8,108 nt of DNA from Sphingomonas sp. (GTDB lineage: Bacteria > Pseudomonadota > Alphaproteobacteria > Sphingomonadales > Sphingomonadaceae), in NCBI GenBank assembly GCA_030824725.1, contig JAPJRE010000172.1, positions 1 through 8,108 on the forward strand. Reading direction: 5' to 3'. The position numbers were made by a program, and so were the translations under genes. Shown here piece after piece: positions 1 through 5,458 of the stretch; the stretch's first letter is position 1; every line of letters starts with the position of its first letter. A model generated the notes under the pieces. The model was not told where the DNA came from. It saw only the letters and a list, made by a program, of their open reading frames with translations, and made no database searches.

Positions 1-215
1 GCATTGCTATGGCGTTCAAGGAGTTCGACGAGGACGGCCGTCTCAGTGCCTCAAGCTATTATGACCGGATCGTCGACGTCATGGAGGAGCTGGTGCGCTT
101 CACGGTGCTGACACGTCGCCATGCCGATCAACTCGTGGACCGCTATTCGGAACGCAAGGCGGCAGCCGCCAAGCGCGACGCGGCCCAAGATCTGGCCTCA
201 CGGTCGAAGGCCTGA
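1..215 (+). CDS. arsH: ArsH-type NADPH-dependent FMN reductase / organoarsenical oxidase, C-terminal fragment
   Basis: Only the last ~70 residues are in the window. The frame is open to the left edge, so the ATG at position 9 is almost certainly an internal Met. ArsH proteins are NADPH-dependent flavoproteins that oxidise trivalent organoarsenicals in the cytoplasm and are encoded in ars operons. The visible part carries the family's characteristic C-terminal signature: FDEDGR, then SSYYDRIVDVMEELVRFT, then VDRYSERK, followed by a polar Ala/Lys/Arg-rich tail. I identified it from memory of ArsH C-termini, not from a search. The stop is TGA at 213-215. A short GGCC/GGCC inverted repeat overlaps the stop but has no convincing T-tract. 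The rest of the ars operon should lie to the left. The alternative, a separate 68-residue protein starting at position 9, is unlikely because no Shine-Dalgarno site can be seen. Confidence 0.85.
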   Translation, partial: IAMAFKEFDEDGRLSASSYYDRIVDVMEELVRFTVLTRRHADQLVDRYSERKAAAAKRDAAQDLASRSKA

Positions 216-562
216 CGGCCGGGCTCTTCCGATGCGACGCGCTTTCATGCCGTCCTGTGCGTATCGGGAGATCGGGTTGCGGGTGCCCTTCTTAAGGTCC
301 TCTGCGTCATGAATGCCTGACGCGACAGCGCCTTCGCGCCTTTCGCCAGAGGATGCGGCACATGGGCCATCGCGCTGGCGGCGGCAACCCGAACGCTCCG
401 GCCGTGTTGGCGCGCCGAGGCGCGCCTGCCCGCACCACCCGGACCTTATCGGGTTCCCCTTGGGCGTTGCCCGGCGGTGCCGCCGCCGCTTTTTCGATGG
501 CCCGGAGGGTGCGCATCCGGCGGGAAGGCCGCCGGCCCTGCGACACGGAAAGGCAATCCCTC
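216..562. other. Intergenic region between arsH and the DUF2493 gene
   Basis: No supported gene is seen here. Open frames in this stretch are short or are upstream extensions of the next gene without initiation signals. It holds a GCGTCA/TGACGC inverted repeat (304-309 and 318-323). It also holds a leader motif at 429-459 (CCCGCACCACCC, then TCGGGTTCCCC) that recurs upstream of ssb at 2567-2596. A short GC-rich inverted repeat GGCCG-C-CGGCC lies at 527-537, 25 bases before the next start codon. The promoter of the DUF2493 gene is probably here, but I cannot point to clear -35/-10 boxes. Confidence 0.5.
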
Positions 563-1504
563 ATGACCAGCTCCCTTTCAGCAGTGCTCCAAGCACTCGA
601 ACTCGGCCATCTCGACCTGATGGGCGACCAACGCTCGATGGAAGCGCCGCCGCCGGCCGAAGCGCTCGAACAGACCGTCAGCGCCATCTGGAGCGATCTC
701 TTCGCGCTCTTCCCCTTCACCGCGCTCGAACGCGACATCGAGGATCTGGGCTGGGGCTTCGTCAATCTCTTCCACCGCGCGGCCGCCAAGAAGCATCAGC
801 TGATCGACCGCCTGACCGACGAGATCCGGCTCCTGCTCGCCGAGCAGGACGGGTCGGAGATCGCGACCGCCGATCTCGAGGACAAGATCGATCTCGCCCG
901 CAAGGTCGAGCAGTCCGCCCAGGCCTATGAGGGGATGCGCGACACCGCGGCGCGCCACTATCTGCACGAGACCGGCCGCTCCTGGGTGCCCGCGACCGGC
1001 AACCGCATCTCGCTCGGCACGACCGCTGCGATCGTCGATGGCCGGGCCTATTTGCAGGCGCGGCGCGAGCGGGTGCGCGATGCCAATATGGTCCATGGCA
1101 CGCCCGTGGTCTTCGCCGGCGGGCGCCTTCGCTTCGCCAGCGACGACGAGGCCAAGCAGTTTGCCGACAATCTGCTGCGGACCCTCAAGGCCGTGCGCGA
1201 GCGTGTGTGCGACATGTATCTCGTCCATGGCGGCGACATGAAGGGCATCGAGCGTCTTGCAGCATCCTGGGCCGAGCAGAACGGCATCCAGCAGCTGCGG
1301 TTCGGCCTTGATCGCAAGCTTGGCGATCGTGCCGGCTTCCGGCGCAACGAGCAGATGCTCTCGGTCAAGCCGCGCTACGTCATCGCCTTCCAGGGCAACG
1401 GCGTCACCGAAAGGCTGGTGATCGAGGCCAAGGCGCGCGGCATCCATGTCGTCGATCGCCGCGGACCGCTCGGAACGCCGCCGGCGGCTTTATCCCGCGG
1501 CTGA
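563..1504 (+). CDS. DUF2493 domain protein (YspA/cpYpsA-related SLOG family)
   Basis: A protein of 313 residues. The ATG at 563 was chosen because GGAAAGG lies at 547-553 at good spacing; the frame is open further upstream to 353, but that extension has no ribosome binding site and an atypical composition. The N-terminal ~175 residues are mostly helical and include a charged stretch at residues 75-125. The C-terminal ~115 residues are the DUF2493/SLOG domain. Its signatures are VVFAGGRLRF (182-191), LVHGGDMKGIERLAASWA (220-237), AGFRRNEQML (257-266) and YVIAFQGNGVTERLV (272-286), ending in GIHVVD. The AGGR and HGGD glycine motifs form the Rossmann-like nucleotide or ligand pocket in SLOG proteins. 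The substrate is unknown; SLOG domains generally bind nucleotide-derived ligands, and some relatives have roles in bacterial conflict systems. The gene is monocistronic and is followed by a strong terminator. Confidence 0.9.
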   Translation: MTSSLSAVLQALELGHLDLMGDQRSMEAPPPAEALEQTVSAIWSDLFALFPFTALERDIEDLGWGFVNLFHRAAAKKHQLIDRLTDEIRLLLAEQDGSEIATADLEDKIDLARKVEQSAQAYEGMRDTAARHYLHETGRSWVPATGNRISLGTTAAIVDGRAYLQARRERVRDANMVHGTPVVFAGGRLRFASDDEAKQFADNLLRTLKAVRERVCDMYLVHGGDMKGIERLAASWAEQNGIQQLRFGLDRKLGDRAGFRRNEQMLSVKPRYVIAFQGNGVTERLVIEAKARGIHVVDRRGPLGTPPAALSRG

Positions 1505-1511
1505 CCGCCGT

Positions 1512-1539
1512 GCCGGCCGCTTCGGCGGCCGGCTTTTCT
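1512..1539 (+). terminator. Rho-independent terminator after the DUF2493 gene
   Basis: A perfect 9-bp stem, GCCGGCCGC (1512-1520) paired with GCGGCCGGC (1525-1533), closes a stable TTCG tetraloop. TTTTCT follows directly. It begins 7 bases after the stop codon of the DUF2493 gene. Confidence 0.9.
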
Positions 1540-1617
1540 CAATCTCACGAATGCCGGTGCCGGAGGGGAGGGGGCGGGGTGGATGCGTCCCTTGTTCCCT
1601 TTCGGAGGTTCCGCATC

Positions 1618-2286
1618 ATGTTCATGCCCGATCGCGCCAGTGCGTGCGCGCTCCTTGCCTTCCGCGCCGCGCATGGCCGCCACTGGAAGGCGAAGCTACT
1701 GTCGTTATGGTCAACGGGCAGCGATGTGGACGAAGCCGATGGCGCTTACTTACGGCATTTGCGCAACCAGGCCGGTCCCTCCTGGCTCCGCCAGCTGACG
1801 CCGCGCCGCTGGCGCGCGATCGAAAGATTGGCGGCGCCCGGCGATCCGGTGCTTGCAGCCGTGTTTCTTGATCGTGCGCGCGAATTTCATCGCGGCGCGC
1901 AGATTGGCGCGCCTATTGCGCTTGCGCCGGCACTGCACTTGCTCGCGATCTCCTGCGAACTGGGTTTGAAGGCGCATCTTTTGGGTCATGGCTGGACGGA
2001 CGATGCGCTGGCCCGCGATATCCGTCATGACCTTGTCCGCGCCCTCGACGAGGCGCGGCAGCTAGGCCTGCCGGCGCCCGGTCGTCCGCTGGCCGATTTC
2101 ATCAAGAGCCTCGGCCCGGCCTATGCGGTGCATCGGATCGACGCGCTGGTGGCAGGTGGCTATGCCTGCAACATCGGCGCCGTGCTTTGCGAGACCGGGC
2201 AGCTCCTCGATGCCGTGGCGGCCCGCCTGAGCCCAGCCATGCCAGGCGCCGCCACCTTGCTCACCTCCTCATCCCCCTCCGCGTGA
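1618..2286 (+). CDS. Uncharacterised 222-aa protein, possible two-module fusion
   Basis: I do not recognise a named family. The ATG at 1618 is supported by CGGAGGT at 1604-1610; a second ATG two codons later is also possible. Two parts can be distinguished. Residues 1-57 (LLAFRAAHGRHWKAKL, then ADGAYLRHLRNQAGPSWL) resemble short stand-alone hypothetical proteins common on sphingomonad plasmids. Residues ~58-205 are helical and include ALHLLAISCELGLKAHLLGHGW (about 105-126) followed by DIRHDLVRALDEA (134-146). An E-L-x-L-K-A helix followed by an HDL motif is seen in some HEPN-like helical proteins, but the catalytic Rx4-6H spacing is not present here, so this is only a weak suggestion. A GATGCG/CGCATC inverted repeat (1582-1587, 1612-1617) brackets the ribosome binding site and could mask it. 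No clear terminator follows. Confidence 0.75.
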   Translation: MFMPDRASACALLAFRAAHGRHWKAKLLSLWSTGSDVDEADGAYLRHLRNQAGPSWLRQLTPRRWRAIERLAAPGDPVLAAVFLDRAREFHRGAQIGAPIALAPALHLLAISCELGLKAHLLGHGWTDDALARDIRHDLVRALDEARQLGLPAPGRPLADFIKSLGPAYAVHRIDALVAGGYACNIGAVLCETGQLLDAVAARLSPAMPGAATLLTSSSPSA

Positions 2287-2693
2287 TCGTGCAACGGACA
2301 TCGTGTCGAGCCCGCGAGAGGCCATGCGAAGGACCTACAATCCCGTCCTGCGGCTCAAGGGACGGGCAGATAAGGCACGGGCGTAAGGTCCGCGAGATGC
2401 CGGACCGGCGAGCTCAGTAAAGCCGGCAATATCGGCGGTTTCGATGGGTGGGCTCCGGTCATGGCCCAAGCGACGCACCGTCCTTCTCCTCATCTGACCC
2501 CTAAGCCGGCCGTCCGGCCCATCCAACCCGCAAGCCATCGGGCCGAGTTGCCGTGTGCCACGGCTTCCCGCACCACCCCTTGTCTCGGGGTTCCCCGGCG
2601 CTGCGCTGCCGGTGGATGGGCCGTCCTGTCCGCCTTGGCCGGGGATCAGTCGAAGGGACGGTCCCTTGGACCCACATCGAAGGAACTCAGGCC
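2287..2693. promoter_or_regulatory. Long leader / intergenic region upstream of ssb
   Basis: There is no convincing gene in these 407 bases; the open frames that cross it have no ribosome binding site and run into ssb in the wrong frame. It contains an imperfectly spaced hairpin CCCGTCC/GGACGGG (2342-2348, 2360-2366). It also contains the leader motif CCCGCACCACCC (2567-2578) with TCGGGGTTCCCC (2585-2596), shared with the DUF2493 leader. A perfect odd palindrome lies just before the ssb ribosome binding site and is listed separately. The promoter of ssb should be in this stretch but is not identifiable by eye. Confidence 0.45.
2653..2667. repeat. 15-bp odd palindrome upstream of ssb
   Basis: AAGGGAC (2653-2659) and GTCCCTT (2661-2667) are perfect inverted arms around one central G. 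The repeat ends 26 bases before the ssb start and 12 bases before its AAGGA ribosome binding site (2680-2684). The position and symmetry fit a dimeric repressor operator; as RNA it would make only a poor hairpin because the loop is too short. The first half, AAGGGACGG, also occurs at 2357-2365. Confidence 0.5.
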
Positions 2694-3101
2694 ATGCAGA
2701 ACCTCGTCATCCTCGCCGGCAATGTCGGTGGCACGCCGGAAACCCGCACCACCCAGGGCGGCACCCGCATTACCCATTTCAGCCTCGCCACCTCGCGCCC
2801 GAAGCGCGACAGCAACGGCAAGATCCTGCGCGACGACAACAATCGCCGCCTCGAGGACACCGAATGGCACCGGATCACCTGCTTCAACGGCGTCGGCAAG
2901 ACGGTCGAGCAATATGTCGACAAGGGTATGAAGGTCATGGTCCGGGGCCGTATCCACTACACCCGCTGGACCGACAGCGAGAATATCGAACGCTACGGCG
3001 TCGAGATCATCGCCGACGAGGTGACCTTCCTCACCCGCGCCAAGTCCAACGAGAATAGCGGCGGCGGCAACGAGCCCGAAGACGATGAAATCCCCTTCTG
3101 A
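2694..3101 (+). CDS. ssb: Single-stranded DNA-binding protein (SSB)
   Basis: A protein of 135 residues; bacterial SSBs are usually 140-180. It coats single-stranded DNA during replication, repair or conjugative transfer and recruits partners through its acidic tail. The OB fold spans about residues 1-115: MQNLVILAGNVGGTPETR at the start, the conserved TEWHRITCFNGVGKTVEQYV (56-75) and VRGRIHYTRWTD (83-94). W58 and W92 match the base-stacking tryptophans of E. coli-type SSB. The linker after the OB fold is very short (about 15 residues), and the C-terminal tip is DDEIPF, the canonical interaction peptide. The ATG at 2694 follows AAGGA at 2680-2684. The gene stands alone and is convergent with the next gene. 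The context suggests a plasmid-borne SSB additional to the chromosomal copy. Confidence 0.95.
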   Translation: MQNLVILAGNVGGTPETRTTQGGTRITHFSLATSRPKRDSNGKILRDDNNRRLEDTEWHRITCFNGVGKTVEQYVDKGMKVMVRGRIHYTRWTDSENIERYGVEIIADEVTFLTRAKSNENSGGGNEPEDDEIPF

Positions 3102-3114
3102 GCTCGGACAGGGC

Positions 3115-3147
3115 GGCCCGGCGGCATCGCCGCCGGGCCTCTTATCC
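3115..3147 (+). terminator. Rho-independent terminator of ssb
   Basis: A perfect 11-bp stem pairs GGCCCGGCGGC (3115-3125) with GCCGCCGGGCC (3129-3139) around an ATC loop, followed by the T-rich TCTTATCC. It lies 13 bases after the ssb stop. The U-tract is only on the plus-strand side, so it serves ssb rather than the convergent gene. Confidence 0.8.
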
Positions 3148-3176
3148 TGTTCAGGCGCGGCATGGTCCCAAGCGGA

Positions 3177-3611
3177 TCAGCGGGATCGGCATCGCCCCTT
3201 GGCATAGCGCTCCCAGCGCAGCACGGTGCCGGTCGCAATCATCGCGCAGCTGAGATCGCCGATGCCGGGCGCGTTGCACCAGGCGCCGGTCCGGTTGCCC
3301 TTGGCTTCGCCGGTCGAGACGCAGCGCATGGTGGGGCCAGCCACGCGAATATGCCCGGTGGATGTCTGGCCGCGCGGTCCGCCAAGCAGGCGCACCAACG
3401 CATCGCGGGCGGCCGGGCCACTTGCTCTCGGACAGGGCTGGCCGGGGCGGCAGCTGTTGTCGATCTCGCGCGCGGCAATGCCGGCGAGCCGCACATGGGC
3501 GCCCTCGCGGCACCAGATCGGGCCATCGCCATCCCAGACGCGCGTCGGTGTGCAGGCGAAGGTCTGATCATTGGGGACCACGGCGGCGGCAAGCAGGAGC
3601 GGGAACAGCAT
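3177..3611 (-). CDS. Exported thermonuclease-like (SNase-like OB-fold) protein, catalytic site altered
   Basis: A protein of 144 residues. The ATG at 3611 is the first start after an in-frame stop (3621-3623), though no strong ribosome binding site is visible. Residues 1-11 (MLFPLLLAAAV) are hydrophobic and look like a short signal peptide. Eight cysteines (20, 34, 54, 60, 97, 112, 122, 141) also fit export and disulfide formation. The SNase-like core shows RVWDGDGPIWC (24-34), matching the staphylococcal V-x-DGDT strand, and VRLAGIAAREID (40-51), matching RLLLVDTPE. D29 (D21 in staphylococcal nuclease), R41 (R35) and E49 (E43) are kept, but the metal ligand D40 corresponds to A46, and T22 and T41 correspond to G30 and A47. 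It may therefore be a weak or inactive nuclease. The second catalytic arginine could be R107 but this is uncertain. Convergent with ssb. Confidence 0.8.
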   Translation of the reverse strand: MLFPLLLAAAVVPNDQTFACTPTRVWDGDGPIWCREGAHVRLAGIAAREIDNSCRPGQPCPRASGPAARDALVRLLGGPRGQTSTGHIRVAGPTMRCVSTGEAKGNRTGAWCNAPGIGDLSCAMIATGTVLRWERYAKGRCRSR

Positions 3612-3916
3612 CCGGCGGGGCTAACCGACAAGCGGCGGCCTGTCATCCGGACCCGTTGGATGGAGCGGCAGGCAGGGCAAGGGGTGGGGCGCGACATCGG
3701 CGGGGACCTGGCCTCCTGGCCGGCGGGTTCGCCCGCTCTCAATCGGCGCGATCCTTGGTCCACCCGGTGACCTTTTGCGATCAACCCGCAAGGGGTCCGG
3801 TCGCTTCGCTACGGCTTTTTGGGCCTCCAGCCAAAAAAGTGATCGCGGCCACCGGCCGGACACATCGGGCGCCTGTCGAGCGGGACGAACCCGCCGGCGC
3901 GCAAAGGAGCCTCGAC
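3612..3916. promoter_or_regulatory. Divergent intergenic region with hairpins, upstream of the thermonuclease-like gene and the 54-aa gene
   Basis: This stretch separates two divergent genes and should hold both promoters; no clear boxes are seen. It holds an A/T-rich hairpin, TTTTTGG (3816-3822) with CCAAAAA (3831-3837), which stands out in otherwise GC-rich DNA. An outer inverted pair GCGATCA (3777-3783) / TGATCGC (3840-3846) brackets it. A GCGGG/CCCGC pair (3880-3884, 3890-3894) ends 22 bases before the 54-residue gene. The sequence CGCTTCGCTACGGCTT (3802-3817) is nearly repeated at 4122-4138, on the far side of the small gene. Confidence 0.45.
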
Positions 3917-4081
3917 ATGTTCACCGACATCGCAATCGCTCGCCGCCACGCCTTCAGCCTCTCGCGCAGCCTCATGATGGTCACCTTCGTCATCGCGATC
4001 GGGCAGCATTACGGGGTCATCACCGCCGAAGACGCCGACGGCAGCGTCGCCATCGTCACCGAATTTGATCCCTTTGCCTGA
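3917..4081 (+). CDS. Small hypothetical protein, 54 aa
   Basis: I do not recognise a family. The start is well supported by AAAGGAG at 3903-3909, 7 bases before the ATG, and a perfect terminator follows the stop, so it is very likely a real gene. Residues 1-18 are polar with several arginines. Residues 19-36 (LMMVTFVIAIGQHYGVI) are hydrophobic but contain Gln and His, so they could be a marginal membrane segment or a buried helix. The C-terminal part is acidic (EDADGS, then EFDPFA). It stands alone between its own leader and terminator and is followed by a protein with a HEPN-like motif. Its function is unknown. Confidence 0.7.
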   Translation: MFTDIAIARRHAFSLSRSLMMVTFVIAIGQHYGVITAEDADGSVAIVTEFDPFA

Positions 4082-4089
4082 CGGCTCGA

Positions 4090-4116
4090 CCGGGAGCCGC
4101 TCGGCTCCCGGTTATT
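4090..4116 (+). terminator. Rho-independent terminator after the 54-aa gene
   Basis: CCGGGAGCCG (4090-4099) pairs perfectly with CGGCTCCCGG (4102-4111), followed by TTATT. It starts 8 bases after the stop codon. Confidence 0.8.
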
Positions 4117-4188
4117 CCCCGCGCTTCGCTCGCGGCTTGCGCCGAAGACGAGAACCGATTGTTCAGATGCCGCGACTATGCTGCGATA

Positions 4189-4710
4189 ATGACGATTGAG
4201 GCTGCGATAGCGAATGCCGGCGATGATGCCCTGTGGGCGCGCGTCACCCAGGAGGTGAACGCCTGGCGCGGTGCCTGTCTGCAATGCTTCGCCGCGGTGG
4301 AGGTGGCCGTTACCGAGACTTTGCTGCATCTGAGCGCTCAGCCGGGACGAGGACAGTCGGTGAAGCTACGGCATTTGGTCGGGCAACGGCTCGATGACCT
4401 TGCTGCACTCGTCAATGAGGGCGGCCCCTTTTCCGTGGAGGGAAAGGGTGTCGCGAGCCTGCTGGCGGAATTTCGGCACCAGGAAGGGCTGCGCACGATG
4501 CTCGCCCATGGCCAGGCGAAGCTGACAGTCGAACGGACCAGTCGATGGGCCGCCATCTTTCGTGTGATCGCGATCCGGGCACGGCAGGCTGATCGTTCGA
4601 CGCTCGTGATCGAAGAGAACGAGGCGGCGGAGAGGCTTCAGCAGCTCCGTAAGGTATCGCAGAAATTGTGTTCTGCACTTGGCAATCTGCGACGGGCGGT
4701 TGCCGTCTGA
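4189..4710 (+). CDS. Hypothetical helical protein with HEPN-type Rx4H motif
   Basis: A protein of 173 residues if the ATG at 4189 is used; a TTG at 4159 would add ten residues. Neither has an obvious Shine-Dalgarno sequence. A -10-like TATGCT at 4177-4182 raises the possibility of a leaderless message. The predicted fold is all helix: residues 18-50 (VTQEVNAWRGACLQCFAAVEVAVTE in part) form an amphipathic helix, residues 58-77 another, and EFRHQEGLRTMLAHGQAKLTV lies at 94-114. Within it R102-TMLA-H107 fits the Rx4-6H catalytic motif of HEPN ribonucleases, and the local pattern LRxxLAHG is typical of HEPN-like families. HEPN proteins are often RNases in toxin-antitoxin or defence systems, but no partner antitoxin is adjacent, so a function is not assigned. 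The C-terminal 35 residues look like a coiled helix (ENEAAERLQQLRKVSQKL). Confidence 0.7.
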   Translation: MTIEAAIANAGDDALWARVTQEVNAWRGACLQCFAAVEVAVTETLLHLSAQPGRGQSVKLRHLVGQRLDDLAALVNEGGPFSVEGKGVASLLAEFRHQEGLRTMLAHGQAKLTVERTSRWAAIFRVIAIRARQADRSTLVIEENEAAERLQQLRKVSQKLCSALGNLRRAVAV

Positions 4711-4768
4711 AAGTCGGATTTCTCTGCATCTATGCGCTGAGAATGGCGGCTCCGGCGCGGCCGGACCG

Positions 4769-4791
4769 GGCTCTAGGCTTCGCCCTGAGCC
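4769..4791 (+). terminator. Possible weak hairpin between convergent genes
   Basis: GGCTC-T-AGG (4769-4777) pairs with CCTGAGCC (4784-4791), with one bulged T, around a short CTTCGC loop. It is followed by TTGT. It lies between the HEPN-like gene and the convergent minus-strand gene. The stem is short and the T-tract poor, so it is only a tentative terminator. Confidence 0.3.
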
Positions 4792-4848
4792 TTGTGCCAA
4801 GTCTCAGCCCATTCGGGTGACGATCCCTGCCGTGACTGCTCGCACTTC

Positions 4849-5199
4849 TCAACCCTGCGCGCATACTATGGCCCGGCCGGTCGCGCCGCGCGCTGGAGGG
4901 CAGTTGGCCAGGCCCGCACGCAGGTGCTCATCGTGCAGCAATATGTGCCAGGGACGGTCATGGCCCCGCGCCGCGAGATAATAGGCCGCGCCGTCGCAGC
5001 CGACCATGCGGCATCGGGCCTGCCGGTCGATGAGGCTGGCGCCTGCTCCATGGAGCCCGATCAGGGCATCGACATCCTCGCGCATCAACGCACCGCAGCG
5101 GCGGCATTGCGATCGGACGAGGATCTGGCGCAGCCGCATCGCCTGGAGTGACGCGGTCCAGGCCGGGGCAAGGCGGAAGAGAGTGGCGCTGCTCGTCAT
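4849..5199 (-). CDS. Hypothetical protein with CxxC and CxxxxC pairs (possible zinc-binding)
   Basis: A protein of 116 residues whose general type I associate with sphingomonad plasmids, without a named family. The start is the ATG at 5199; the frame is open upstream to 5259 but contains no other ATG, GTG or TTG. The ribosome binding site is poor; M21 (codon 5139-5137) is an alternative. Two cysteine pairs, C32-RR-C35 and C63-RMVG-C68, are spaced like a zinc ribbon or zinc knuckle. They are followed by an aromatic stretch AAYYLAARGHDRPWHILLHDE (71-91). The N-terminal ~25 residues are basic and helical. The C-terminal tail, including NCPPARGATG, is low in conserved features. It is convergent with the preceding gene. 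It may bind nucleic acid or a partner protein, but the sequence alone does not decide this. Confidence 0.75.
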   Translation of the reverse strand: MTSSATLFRLAPAWTASLQAMRLRQILVRSQCRRCGALMREDVDALIGLHGAGASLIDRQARCRMVGCDGAAYYLAARGHDRPWHILLHDEHLRAGLANCPPARGATGRAIVCAQG

Positions 5200-5328
5200 G
5201 ATGGGCGGAGGATAGCGCCGGGCTCTCCGCGGAGCCAGAGAATCAGGACACCGCGATCATCTCTTCGCGATCCCGCCCGCCAAGACCTTCCTCCTGTCGG
5301 CTTGCCTGGCCGGCGCGCGCGCCCGCGC

Positions 5329-5347
5329 AAGCCCGCTTTGCGGGCTT
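5329..5347. repeat. Perfect hairpin AAGCCCGC/GCGGGCTT
   Basis: AAGCCCGC (5329-5336) and GCGGGCTT (5340-5347) are perfect 8-bp arms around TTT. There is no T-tract beyond the two Ts within the stem, followed by CTCC. It lies in the 259-base gap between the divergent 116-aa and DUF3768 genes, so it does not sit at the 3' end of any gene seen here. It may be a transcription barrier, or the terminator of a gene since lost. Confidence 0.45.
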
Positions 5348-5418
5348 CTCCACTGCCGTTGCGACCCTGCCGGTGCGCGGCCGCGCTCTGCCGCCGGCCC
5401 TTGGCACGCCTGTCGGAA

Positions 5419-5437
5419 GGCCCCGGCGGGCGGGGCC
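5419..5437. repeat. Leader hairpin upstream of the DUF3768 gene
   Basis: GGCCCCG (5419-5425) and CGGGGCC (5431-5437) are perfect arms around GCGGG. The element ends 21 bases before the start codon and 9 bases before the AGGAG ribosome binding site (5447-5451). It could be an operator or an RNA leader hairpin. Confidence 0.4.
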
Positions 5438-5458
5438 GGACAGATCAGGAGCGTTCTC

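Noticed and set aside
353..562. Upstream extension of the DUF2493 reading frame
   Set aside because: No ribosome binding site at the upstream start and a low-complexity Arg/Ala/Pro-rich translation; the ATG at 563 has a good GGAAAGG site.
578..1447. 289-codon open frame on the minus strand opposite the DUF2493 gene
   Set aside because: High-GC shadow frame; the plus strand has a recognisable domain, ribosome binding site and terminator, and the minus-strand product shows no family motif.
2461..2931. Plus-strand open frame of 156 codons covering the ssb leader and the start of ssb
   Set aside because: Overlaps ssb out of frame, has a Ser/Pro/Arg-rich translation and no ribosome binding site.
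3162..3770. Plus-strand open frame of 202 codons opposite the thermonuclease-like gene
   Set aside because: No recognisable domain or ribosome binding site; the minus strand encodes a signal peptide and SNase-like motifs.
4792..5151. Plus-strand 119-codon open frame opposite the CxxC protein
   Set aside because: No motif; the minus-strand product has two conserved-looking cysteine pairs.
5225..5234. Palindrome CTCCGCGGAG between the minus-strand CxxC gene and the DUF3768 leader as an operator
   Set aside because: Only 10 bp and GC-rich; such palindromes are expected by chance in this composition and there is no supporting repeat.
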